Shown here piece after piece: positions 7,910 to 15,797 of a stretch of DNA of 64,000 bases (its first letter is position 1; the number at the start of each line of letters is the position of its first letter). The stretch is from assembly GCA_033765345.1 (NCBI GenBank), contig JANRIC010000180.1, positions 1 to 64,000 of the forward strand, in the 5' to 3' direction. Both the position numbers and the translations under genes were made by a program. The DNA comes from JANRIC01 sp033765345 (GTDB lineage: Bacteria > Bacteroidota > Bacteroidia > Cytophagales > Microscillaceae). The notes beneath the pieces are model-generated. The model saw only the letters and a list, made by a program, of their open reading frames with translations. It made no database searches and was not told the origin of the DNA.

Positions 7910-9316
7910 TTAATTGTACCCAGGATTTTGTTCAAGACTAGGGTTTAGTTGTACTTGTTCAACAGGAATACGAGATAGCACACGGAAGTCAGAGTATTGA
8001 ATTGGTGGGTTAGGAGCTGGTTTAGAAATATTCAAACCTAACCGCTTAAGGTCATAGAAACGATGCCCTTCCAGACAAAGCTCAACACGTCTTTCCTGAA
8101 GAATCAAATCTAGGAGATTCTGACCGCTAAGTCCTGCGTCTACCTCTGCCAGACCTCGGTTAGTTCTCAATCTGGACAAATCAGTTCTTGCTCCGGCTTC
8201 GTTACCACTTCTGGCTTTTCCTTCGGCAGCAATCAAGAGTACATCAGAATAACGAATAACAGGAACATTCTCAAGGAAATTTCCCTTTTCACCTCGCCAT
8301 TTACGACAAGTGAAGTTAGCACCACTGGCTTCCCAAATATTTCGGCGTATGTCTCCGGTCTCAAAAGCAGCTATCAAGTCATCAGAAGCTCCAATGATAA
8401 ACTGTGCACTGGGGAAAATATTCATTGTCAAGGAATTCATGGAGTTGTTTACTCCATCCACGGTACTCCAGTTAGCCAGTACAATCTCCGACTCAAACAA
8501 GGACTCAGGGTGTGGTGTAGCAGCCCAACTGGCATCATATTGTGCGGCAGTGGTGAGGCTTGCCGTGGTAGAGGCCAGTGCTTGGTCTGCTTGAGTAGCA
8601 GCATCAGCATAACGACCTGCATACAAATATACACGGGCTAAAAGCGCACGTGCAGCAGCAACATTGGCTCTATAGGGGAAAGTAGAAGCAGCAGGAGCAT
8701 TAGCAGATAATAAAGTAACAGCCTCAAGCAGGTCAGCTTCTACCAGGGTATAGCCTTCCTGAACCGTAGAACGTGTACGAAGATCTGCATCTGGTGCAGA
8801 ACGTGTAGGGGTAGTTCTCAGGATTACCCCTTCCGTCCAGCCGTTTACTTCTTTACCGGGTTCGTAAGCATAAGTTCTCAAAAGATCGTGATAAGCCAAT
8901 GCTCTTAAGAAATAGGCTTCACCTTTAATTTGAGCTTTTCTAGCAGCATCCCCCTCAATAGCATCAATATCGTTGATAATAAAATTACACTCATTGATGG
9001 TTTCGTAGCGTCTCCATAAATCTATGTGTTCACCGATAGCATTTACTTCCTGTCCTTCGTAACGTCCTGTACGATTAATCAGTTTGAGGTTATCGGCCAG
9101 AATTTCAGGACCCACATTGACGGTTTGTCCATAATAGGTAAAGTCGTTTACGCTTTCATAGGCTGAGAATAAAAGACTTTCAAAGCCGCTAACTTCTTTT
9201 AAAGCCAGATCGGGAGTAAGTGCATCTCTTCGCACCTTAGTGAGGCTATCTTCGCAAGATGAAATAATCCCTACGAAAGAAGCAATTAAAAAGAATTGAA
9301 ATATTTTTTTTAACAT
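7910..9316 (-). CDS. RagB/SusD-family outer-membrane lipoprotein
   Basis: This is a SusD homologue, the surface lipoprotein lid that binds nutrient and closes over the SusC channel. I place the start at 9316 (468 residues). It begins MLKKIFQFFLIASF and ends the signal with ISSC, a proper lipobox; the frame is open to 9352 but that extension overlaps susC. Family features include the N-terminal EDSLTKV region, the TPR-like helices (INECNFIINDIDAIEG, KGEAYFLRALAYHDLLRTY) and the conserved C-terminal block VIRYSDVLLIAAEGKAR ... LDLILQERRVELCLEGHRFYDLKR. The gene follows susC by 25 bases and precedes the third-gene lipoprotein. The ligand is not identifiable. Confidence 0.95.
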   Translation of the reverse strand: MLKKIFQFFLIASFVGIISSCEDSLTKVRRDALTPDLALKEVSGFESLLFSAYESVNDFTYYGQTVNVGPEILADNLKLINRTGRYEGQEVNAIGEHIDLWRRYETINECNFIINDIDAIEGDAARKAQIKGEAYFLRALAYHDLLRTYAYEPGKEVNGWTEGVILRTTPTRSAPDADLRTRSTVQEGYTLVEADLLEAVTLLSANAPAASTFPYRANVAAARALLARVYLYAGRYADAATQADQALASTTASLTTAAQYDASWAATPHPESLFESEIVLANWSTVDGVNNSMNSLTMNIFPSAQFIIGASDDLIAAFETGDIRRNIWEASGANFTCRKWRGEKGNFLENVPVIRYSDVLLIAAEGKARSGNEAGARTDLSRLRTNRGLAEVDAGLSGQNLLDLILQERRVELCLEGHRFYDLKRLGLNISKPAPNPPIQYSDFRVLSRIPVEQVQLNPSLEQNPGYN

Positions 9317-9341
9317 ATTTGTTGCAATTTTTAGATGAACA

Positions 9342-12300
9342 CTAGAATCCAATTGTTACACCAAGTGTATACTGACGAGCATTGGGATAATTTCCAAAAG
9401 TACTGGTTCCATTTTGATTCAGGGCACCTACTACTTCGGGATCAATACCTACAAAGTTGGTAATCGTAGCCAGATTTAAACCTTGTGCAAAAATGTTGGC
9501 TCTGCGAAGTCCTATTTTGCTCATCCATTTGGAAGGGAATTCGTAAGAAGCACGGATTTGCTTCAAGCGAATATATCCGCCATCAGAGACATAACGAGTA
9601 GATCCTGCATCTCCAAATTGTTGATCTTGCCCTTCAATATTACCACCTTGCCAAGGAATAGGTACATTGGTAATATCTCCAGGGTTTTGCCATCTGGCCA
9701 GTTGTGTTCTCAACTGATTATCGGCATCACTACCGGATGCAGCCAAGTTGTATAAGTCACCCAGGAATACTTTGTTTCCATATTGGTATTGGAAGAAAAT
9801 TTCAAAAGTAAATCCTTTATAAGAGAATGTATTCAACCAACCACCGTAATAATCGGCAATTTGATCTCCTACCACTCTACGATCTGCGGGTGTACCAACA
9901 TAAGAATAGTTTCCATCAGCATCAAAAATGAGTGCGCGTCCGTTAGCAGGGCTTACTCCAGCATAAGAATACATCCAAAGAAGATCGCGAGGCATTCCTA
10001 CAATAAGAGGTGTTAGAGGATCTACAAAAAAAGTATCAACACCACCAGGTAGGCTGACAATCTCATTATCCAGGAAAGAAATATTAAATACAGAATTCCA
10101 TTTGAATCCGGCAATATCCAATACTACAGCGCCCAATTCAATATCTACTCCTTTATTATCCATCTCCACAATGTTGTCCACTACCACTGAGTTATTATTG
10201 ACATCAAAGAAGCCTGCATCTTGTGGCAATACTCTATCAAATAGCATTTTGGAGGTACGATAGTTCCAGTAATCAATAGAACCGTAAAGTCTGTTTTTGA
10301 CTAAGGCAAAATCAAGCCCTATACCTATCTGTCTTTCTTCTTCCCAGGTCACAGCATCATTACCCAATTCTCTTTGTTGTAAGCCTGATACGCCTTGATA
10401 TTGTGCGGCACCCACACTAGCAAATACGGCTGCCTGACGATAGTTCCCGTTAAGGTCAGAGTTACCCACTACGCCATAGCTCACGCGGAGTTTTAGGTCG
10501 TCTATGAAGCTTATGTTTTCCATAAAAGATTCAGAGGTGATTCTCCAAGCTACCGAACCAGCATAGAAAGTACCCCAACGGCTTTGGCTACCGAATCGGG
10601 AGTGTCCATCAGTTCTAAGGGTAAAGTCAACAAAATAACGATTATCATATTCGTATTTAGCCTGTCCAAAAACTCCCATACGGGCATATTCAGTAAAGTT
10701 ACCGTTTACGTCTTGGTTTACAGCAGCCTGATCCAGGTATCGGAAAGCAGGATTAGAAAACCGCTGACCTGTTGCATTGAATGTCTCAATTTTTTCAGAC
10801 TTAAATTCAAATCCTAATAAACCAGAAACGATATGTTTTTCACTGAATTTCTGCTGATAATTTAAAGTCTGGTAGGTATTAAAGTTTACAAAACGGCGTG
10901 CATTCTTAAATACGGATCCCCCTGTACCGGCAAAAGCAGGGATAGTGGAAGGTCTTTGGTTATCATCTTCATTGTCAATAAATTCAACCCCAACAAATGA
11001 GGTAGCAGACAATTGCGGGATAATTTGATAAGTACCCTTCAAGTTTGCAATGATACCAATGGTAAGTCCTTTTCTTATTTCCTCTTCTACCCCTTGTTTG
11101 ATATTATAACGGAAGTTATGAGACTCACCGTTTTCGGGATAGGGATTGTATGCCCCGGTTTCAGGGTTTCTGGCTCTAGAAGAAGGTTGTGATACGAAAG
11201 CAGATTGGAATGGACCATTAACAAAGTTACCGTTTTCAATCGCTCCAAACTGATCCTGTACGTTGGCACTCAAATCAGAGCTAATTCTAAATCGCTCAGT
11301 TGCTTTGTGGCTTACATTCAAGCGGACAGCCCCTCTCTTCCATTCTGATTTGATCAATTGTCCCTCTTGGTGGGTATAAGAACCTGATAGATAAAAAGTG
11401 GTTTTATCTGTACCACCAGACACAGATAAATCATACGTACTTAATCGGGCATCGCGAAACATTTCATCTACCCAATCGAAGTTAGTAATCGACTCAGGAT
11501 TGTCCGGATTTCCGTAAAGCCCTTCTGGTGTGGAAGCAGGCAAACCACGATTGGTATAAGCTTCTCTACGAATGGTAGCAAACTCTACTCCGTTCATGAC
11601 ATCGTATAGGTTCATGGGTTGTACCCAGCCTTCTTGAGCAGTGAACTCGATGATGGTTTTGCCACCCTTACCCTTTTTGGTAGTAATTAATACTACTCCA
11701 TTCGCAGCTTGTGCCCCATATACTGCAGCAGAGGCTGCATCTTTGAGTACTTCAATAGATTCAATGTCATTAGGGTTCAATCCGGCTAAAGATCCGTTAG
11801 AGTTTCCTTGAGTACCTACGTTGGCAGCAGCTACCTGAACCCCATCAATGATATAAAGAGGCTCTGTACCTGCATTGATAGAACCCACCCCACGCACCTG
11901 AAAGTTTACGGAGCTACCTGGTTGTCCACTTACTGAGTTTACAAGCACACCGGCGATACGCCCTTGTACAGCTTTATCAAAACTTTGGAGAGGTACGTTT
12001 TGAATACTTTCTCCTTTAACTGAAGCTATAGAACCTGTAAGGCTTCTTTTGTCCTGAAGACCGTATCCGGTTACAACAACCTCTCCCAGCTCAGTAGTAT
12101 CGGGTGTCATTTGTATATCAAGAGAAGATTGAGCACCAACAGTTTGCTCCAGAGTGGTTAAACCTACGGCCTGAAATACTAAAACCGCCCCTTCACTGAC
12201 TTGAATAGAATAGTTTCCATCCACATCAGTAACCGTACCGGTAGTAGTTCCCTTGATAAAGACATTAACTCCGGGTAGTCCCTGACCCGTGTCTTGGTCT

Positions 12301-12392
12301 GTTACCCTTCCGTTAAGCGTCCGATTTTGTGCCAAAACGCCCCCTAGAGCAGTAAAGCACAAAATGGTGATTAAAAGTAGTTTTTTTGTCAT
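9342..12392 (-). CDS. SusC/RagA-family TonB-linked outer-membrane transporter
   Basis: The 1016-residue protein is a TonB-dependent transporter of the SusC type, importing oligosaccharides or peptides with its SusD partner. A signal peptide ends near VLAQ. A carboxypeptidase-regulatory-like domain follows (residues about 25-105, LNGRVTDQDTGQGLPGVNVF). The plug starts at LGEVVVTGYG and contains the SusC signature SIEVLKDAASAAVYGAQAANGV. The rest is the beta-barrel, ending in an aromatic residue (LGVTIGF), as expected for BamA-dependent insertion. No N-terminal FecR-interacting (STN) domain is present, and no anti-sigma/ECF pair lies beside it. It is the first gene of the operon, with a promoter element at 12432-12439. 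Confidence 0.96.
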   Translation of the reverse strand: MTKKLLLITILCFTALGGVLAQNRTLNGRVTDQDTGQGLPGVNVFIKGTTTGTVTDVDGNYSIQVSEGAVLVFQAVGLTTLEQTVGAQSSLDIQMTPDTTELGEVVVTGYGLQDKRSLTGSIASVKGESIQNVPLQSFDKAVQGRIAGVLVNSVSGQPGSSVNFQVRGVGSINAGTEPLYIIDGVQVAAANVGTQGNSNGSLAGLNPNDIESIEVLKDAASAAVYGAQAANGVVLITTKKGKGGKTIIEFTAQEGWVQPMNLYDVMNGVEFATIRREAYTNRGLPASTPEGLYGNPDNPESITNFDWVDEMFRDARLSTYDLSVSGGTDKTTFYLSGSYTHQEGQLIKSEWKRGAVRLNVSHKATERFRISSDLSANVQDQFGAIENGNFVNGPFQSAFVSQPSSRARNPETGAYNPYPENGESHNFRYNIKQGVEEEIRKGLTIGIIANLKGTYQIIPQLSATSFVGVEFIDNEDDNQRPSTIPAFAGTGGSVFKNARRFVNFNTYQTLNYQQKFSEKHIVSGLLGFEFKSEKIETFNATGQRFSNPAFRYLDQAAVNQDVNGNFTEYARMGVFGQAKYEYDNRYFVDFTLRTDGHSRFGSQSRWGTFYAGSVAWRITSESFMENISFIDDLKLRVSYGVVGNSDLNGNYRQAAVFASVGAAQYQGVSGLQQRELGNDAVTWEEERQIGIGLDFALVKNRLYGSIDYWNYRTSKMLFDRVLPQDAGFFDVNNNSVVVDNIVEMDNKGVDIELGAVVLDIAGFKWNSVFNISFLDNEIVSLPGGVDTFFVDPLTPLIVGMPRDLLWMYSYAGVSPANGRALIFDADGNYSYVGTPADRRVVGDQIADYYGGWLNTFSYKGFTFEIFFQYQYGNKVFLGDLYNLAASGSDADNQLRTQLARWQNPGDITNVPIPWQGGNIEGQDQQFGDAGSTRYVSDGGYIRLKQIRASYEFPSKWMSKIGLRRANIFAQGLNLATITNFVGIDPEVVGALNQNGTSTFGNYPNARQYTLGVTIGF

Positions 12393-12431
12393 AAAAGAAA
12401 AATTTAATGTTACTGTTTTGTTAAACTATAA

Positions 12432-12439
12432 CAAACCTA
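12432..12439 (-). promoter_or_regulatory. Putative susC promoter, -7 element
   Basis: On the minus strand TAGGTTTG fits TAnnTTTG exactly. It would place the transcription start about 30 bases before the susC ATG. No convincing TTTG -33 box is seen at the usual distance. Confidence 0.5.
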
Positions 12440-12683
12440 ATAAAGAATTATTTTAAATAAAAGCTTTTCATTCTTAAAAATCAGACTTTAACAAATCCCG
12501 AGATTTACTCTGTATGAATAACAAAGATTTTCCATCTACCAAATTCACCAAAAAACCTATGTAAGTTAAAATTATCTCTACCAAAAAACTTTATATGTTT
12601 TATTGAAAAATAACCGGAATAAGGGCTAAAAATCAGCTGATTATTTATCTACCAACGTAATGTTTTTATATGCTAAAAAAAAT

Positions 12684-12691
12684 TATCTTTG
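12684..12691 (+). promoter_or_regulatory. Putative promoter -7 element for the small membrane protein/GDPD pair
   Basis: TATCTTTG matches TAnnTTTG. It lies inside the longer open frame that begins at 12660, so translation most likely starts downstream, at 12762. Confidence 0.5.
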
Positions 12692-12761
12692 TGACTATGC
12701 TGTCAAGCCCAAATATTTTGCTTTGATTCGCCACATTGTTCTTAAATTATTATTATTTAGC

Positions 12762-12926
12762 ATGCATTATTTTCAACGCTTAGAAATTGTACTTTTCCAA
12801 CATCTTGATGTTAGCCAATCAAGCCCAAACGACCCCGCAACTCAGTTTACTAATCTGATGATTCTATCTTCTTTGCTTATTTTTGGCCTATGGTTTTTGG
12901 TTTGGTTCAAAAGAAGAAAAAAATAG
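12762..12926 (+). CDS. Small single-span membrane protein, unknown function
   Basis: The 54-residue protein starts at the ATG at 12762. The frame extends upstream to 12660, but a promoter-like element lies there and the extra sequence looks random. It has a polar N-terminal part (FQHLDVSQSSPNDPATQF), one hydrophobic helix (LMILSSLLIFGLWFLVWF) and a basic end KRRKK. It is expected to sit in the inner membrane with the C-terminus inside. The stop is 4 bases before the start of the GDPD lipoprotein gene, so the two are probably co-transcribed. I do not recognise a family. Confidence 0.5.
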   Translation: MHYFQRLEIVLFQHLDVSQSSPNDPATQFTNLMILSSLLIFGLWFLVWFKRRKK

Positions 12927-12930
12927 TATC

Positions 12931-13878
12931 ATGAAAATAATTTTGTATGGCATTTTGTCTTTAAGTCTTTTTTCTGTTTTGGCTTGTAATCCCGGCTCTT
13001 CTTCCAAAGATAGAATTGTCGGACTGGGAAACCCACCTGAAGAAACCAATTCTTCCGACTCGATATTCGATTTTCAAGGGCATCGGGGTGCCAGGGGGCT
13101 GCTCCCCGAAAATTCTATCCCTGCTTTCCTCAAAGCCGTCGATTTGGGTGTCAAGACCATCGAACTCGATGTAGTAGTCAGTCGGGATGAACACATGATT
13201 GTCTCGCATGAGCCTTTTTTCTCTCATTCAATTTGTAAAAATGCCCAGGGAGATTCTATTGCTGAATCTGAGGAAAAAAACTTCAACCTCTATCAATATA
13301 CCGCTGCCGAAATCCGGCAATTTGATTGTGGAAGCCTGGGAAATCCCAATTTCCCCCAACAAAAAAAACTCAAAGTCTACAAACCTACTCTCAAAGAAGC
13401 CATCAAAGCCATTGAAGCTTATCGAGATAGCCTCCGCCTTCGTAAAATATTCTATAACATCGAGACCAAATCATCCCCCGAAGGAGATAGTATCTATCAT
13501 CCCAAACCCCAAAAATTTGCCGAATTGCTCTATAAAGAGCTTCAGGAACTTAATATCCTCGACAGGGTTTTTATTCAGTCTTTTGATGTGCGTACACTAC
13601 AGGCATTTAAAGAACTGAATGAAGAAATTCCTCTGGTACTTCTGGTTTATAATGAGCTCTCTCTTGAGGAAAATATCCAAAAGCTAGGTTTCACTCCTTC
13701 TGTATACAGCCCTTTTTATGAACGATTAACCCCCGAAGAACTCAAACAAGCCCACAACATGGGCATGAAGGTAATCCCCTGGACTGTCAACGATCTTAAA
13801 GACATGATCCGCCTTCAAAAAATGGGTGTCGATGGGCTGATCAGTGATTACCCTGATTTATTTGCAAAACTTCGGTGA
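12931..13878 (+). CDS. Glycerophosphodiester phosphodiesterase lipoprotein
   Basis: This enzyme hydrolyses glycerophosphodiesters to glycerol 3-phosphate and an alcohol. I place the start at 12931 (315 residues), where a lipoprotein signal (MKIILYGILSLSLFSVLAC) begins; an in-frame upstream ATG at 12883 would spoil it. The TIM-barrel GDPD motifs are clear: GHRGARGLLPENS (catalytic His and Arg), TIELDVV (metal-binding Glu and Asp) and VSHEP (second catalytic His). The C-terminal GMKVIPWTVND ... GVDGLISDYPD block is also typical. As a lipoprotein it should act in the periplasm or at the surface, perhaps in phospholipid recycling. The stop codon abuts the G/T-rich left arm that flanks repeat array B. 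Confidence 0.93.
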   Translation: MKIILYGILSLSLFSVLACNPGSSSKDRIVGLGNPPEETNSSDSIFDFQGHRGARGLLPENSIPAFLKAVDLGVKTIELDVVVSRDEHMIVSHEPFFSHSICKNAQGDSIAESEEKNFNLYQYTAAEIRQFDCGSLGNPNFPQQKKLKVYKPTLKEAIKAIEAYRDSLRLRKIFYNIETKSSPEGDSIYHPKPQKFAELLYKELQELNILDRVFIQSFDVRTLQAFKELNEEIPLVLLVYNELSLEENIQKLGFTPSVYSPFYERLTPEELKQAHNMGMKVIPWTVNDLKDMIRLQKMGVDGLISDYPDLFAKLR

Positions 13879-13953
13879 GTGAGGTGCGGGGTGTCTGGCG
13901 TTGGGTGTGAGGTGCGGGGTGTGAGGTGTGAGGTGTCGGGTGTGAGGTGTCAG
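13876..13953. repeat. G/T-rich left flank of array B
   Basis: About 78 bases from the GDPD stop codon onward consist of variants of GGTGTGAGGTG with GGTGTCGG interruptions. The end near 13930-13953 is an imperfect inverted copy of the C/A-rich flank at 14311-14344: 15 of 16 bases of GGTGTCGGGTGTGAGT match. Confidence 0.8.
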
Positions 13954-14310
13954 GTCGTCTAAACAAGTAACGAGGTCGTTTAAACAAGCAAAAAGATTGT
14001 CTAAACAAGCAAAGAGGTCGTCTAAACAAGCAAAGAGGTCGTCTAAACAAGCAAAGAGGTCGTCTAAACAAGCAAAGAGGTCGTCTAAACAAGCAAAGAG
14101 GTCGTCTAAACAAGCAAAGAGGTCGTCTAAACAAGTAAAGAGATTGTCTAAATAAGCAAAGAGGTCGTCTAAACAAGTAAAGAGATTGTCTAAACAAGCA
14201 AAGAGGTCGTCTAAATAAGCAAAGAGGTTGTCTAAACAAGTAAAGAAGTCATCTAAATAAGCAAAGAGGTCGTCTAAACAAGTAAAGAGATCATCTAAAC
14301 AAGCATCAAA
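13954..14310. repeat. 21-bp tandem repeat array B (17 units)
   Basis: Seventeen contiguous 21-bp units fill this stretch. The plus-strand consensus is GTCGTCTAAACAAG followed by CAAAGAG. Variants are transitions: GTCGTC to ATTGTC or ATCATC, AAACAAG to AAATAAG, and CAAAG to TAAAG. Units from about 14017 to 14121 are nearly identical, and variation rises to both sides, especially the right. On the minus strand the unit begins TGCTTGTTTAG, comparable to the TGCCTGCTCAA that opens the units of arrays A and C. The array with its two flanks fills the whole space between two convergent stop codons. No spacers are present, so it is not CRISPR. Confidence 0.97.
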
Positions 14311-14344
14311 AACTCACACCCGACACCCCACACCTGACACCTCA
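14311..14344. repeat. C/A-rich right flank of array B (inverted relative to left flank)
   Basis: The sequence reads ACTCACACCCGACACC and continues CCACACCTGACACC, running into the stop codon of the hydroxy-acid dehydrogenase gene. It is an imperfect reverse complement of the flank at 13876-13953. It could pair with it around the 357-base array. Confidence 0.75.
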
Positions 14345-15493
14345 TTCAGCCAAGTGATCAGAGAGTGTATTGACTTGCTCGCAACAAATCTGCTCCATCA
14401 CTTGCTGGAGTTGTGTTTTAAGAATGGTTATGGTGTGATTTCCGCCTTGATTGCCCAATGCAGCCACTCCGTACATAAACGATCTGCCCATGAAGGCAAA
14501 TTGCGCTCCTGAGGCAAGTACCCGTGCAATGTCAGGCCCGGAACGCATTCCACTATCCATCATAATTTTGATTTTATCGCCATAATTTTGGGCAATTTGT
14601 TTGAGAGCCTTGATAGAAGATTGCCCTGCATCTAACTGACGACCGCCATGATTGGAGACAATGATGCCGTCTAAGCCCAGACGAATTGCCTGCTCGGTAT
14701 CTGCTTCGCTGGCAACGCCTTTTAATACAAGTTTTCCTTTCCATAAATCCCGGATGGCGGCGATTTTATCTTCGTTTAATCTTCCGTCAAATGTTTGGTT
14801 CATAAACTCTCCTAATCGGCTTATATCCAAGCCTTTGGGCATATAAGGTTTAAGGGTAGCAAAATTAGGTTGTCCCTGAATAAGGGTTTGAATTGCCCAA
14901 TGAGGCTTGGCCATGATCTGAAGAAAGTTTCTAAGGGTCATTTTAGGGGGCATCGCCAGACCGTTACGAATATCTCGGGGGCGATAGCCGAACACGGGTA
15001 CATCGCATAATATCACCAAAACAGGGCATTGGGCTGCCTCGGCTCTGCGGATGATTTGATCCCGAAGTTGGTTATCGGCAGGGTGGTATAGCTGAAACCA
15101 GGCTCTACCTTCGGTAATTTCGCTGATGCGCTCGATGCTACTTGTAGATACCGTACTGAGAATAAAGGGGATATTATGCTCAAAAGCAGCTTTGGCCAGA
15201 ATTTCAGAAGCCTTTGGCCAGATCAACCCCTGCAAGCCCACCGGGGCAACCCCAAAAGGGGCATCGTAGGTATGTCCAAACAACTCTGTCTGCATATTGG
15301 ACTGGGTGTATTTTTTGAGATAATAAGGAATAAGCTCTATCTCGCGAATATCGCTTGTATTTCGGGAGAGGTTGATGTCATCATTACACCCTCCGTCCAT
15401 ATATTCAAAGGCAAATTTAGGAATTCTTTTTTTTGCCCTGTTACGGAGATCATCCATAGAAGGGTATTGGGTATTATAGGTATACTTTTTCAT
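14342..15493 (-). CDS. FMN-dependent alpha-hydroxy-acid dehydrogenase (L-lactate dehydrogenase/glycolate oxidase family)
   Basis: The 383-residue protein belongs to the FMN-dependent alpha-hydroxy-acid oxidase/dehydrogenase family (LldD, glycolate oxidase). These TIM-barrel enzymes oxidise L-lactate or a similar acid, in LldD with the respiratory chain as acceptor. Visible motifs are FEYMDGGCNDDINL near the N-terminus, PFGVAPVGLQGL, the active-site block IIVSNHGGRQLD (catalytic His, substrate Arg), and the flavin-phosphate region MMDSGMRSGPDIARVLASGA followed by FMGRSFMYG. The start ATG at 15493 gives the expected N-terminus. The substrate is not decided by sequence. It is monocistronic, converging on the GDPD gene across array B. 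Confidence 0.9.
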   Translation of the reverse strand: MKKYTYNTQYPSMDDLRNRAKKRIPKFAFEYMDGGCNDDINLSRNTSDIREIELIPYYLKKYTQSNMQTELFGHTYDAPFGVAPVGLQGLIWPKASEILAKAAFEHNIPFILSTVSTSSIERISEITEGRAWFQLYHPADNQLRDQIIRRAEAAQCPVLVILCDVPVFGYRPRDIRNGLAMPPKMTLRNFLQIMAKPHWAIQTLIQGQPNFATLKPYMPKGLDISRLGEFMNQTFDGRLNEDKIAAIRDLWKGKLVLKGVASEADTEQAIRLGLDGIIVSNHGGRQLDAGQSSIKALKQIAQNYGDKIKIMMDSGMRSGPDIARVLASGAQFAFMGRSFMYGVAALGNQGGNHTITILKTQLQQVMEQICCEQVNTLSDHLAE

Positions 15494-15797
15494 AGGTACA
15501 AGTAGTTTTACTTCAAGTTTTTAATGTAGGATACAGATAATCACAACTTAAGATACCCAGATTTGTAAATCTATGGGCTACAGACAATGGACTATTGACT
15601 CAATCATCATCAGCTTGAAAGCTTGAAATTATATAGATTTTTTCATTTCGTTATCCTACACCTTACTATTTTCAGAAAAATTTCTTAAAGATTTTTATCT
15701 TCTTTTTTTTGTCATTGGTATTATTTCCTGTTGAAATAGGACAGACAAGGATAGTTATTTGCGTAGATTCGGCTAACTTACCTAAAAATCCAAGTAT
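15494..15797. other. Divergent intergenic region, nothing recognised
   Basis: About 300 bases lie between the divergent hydroxy-acid dehydrogenase and permease genes. It must hold both promoters, but I find no clear -7/-33 pair, repeat or RNA. Confidence 0.5.

Larger units (their letters stand above)
12393..12761. other. Divergent intergenic region between susC and a small membrane protein gene
   Basis: The region is AT-rich and contains the two divergent -7 motifs at 12432-12439 (minus) and 12684-12691 (plus). I see no further gene, RNA or repeat in it. Confidence 0.6.

Noticed and set aside
13954..14310. CRISPR array
   Set aside because: The repeats are contiguous with no unique spacers and no cas genes are nearby.
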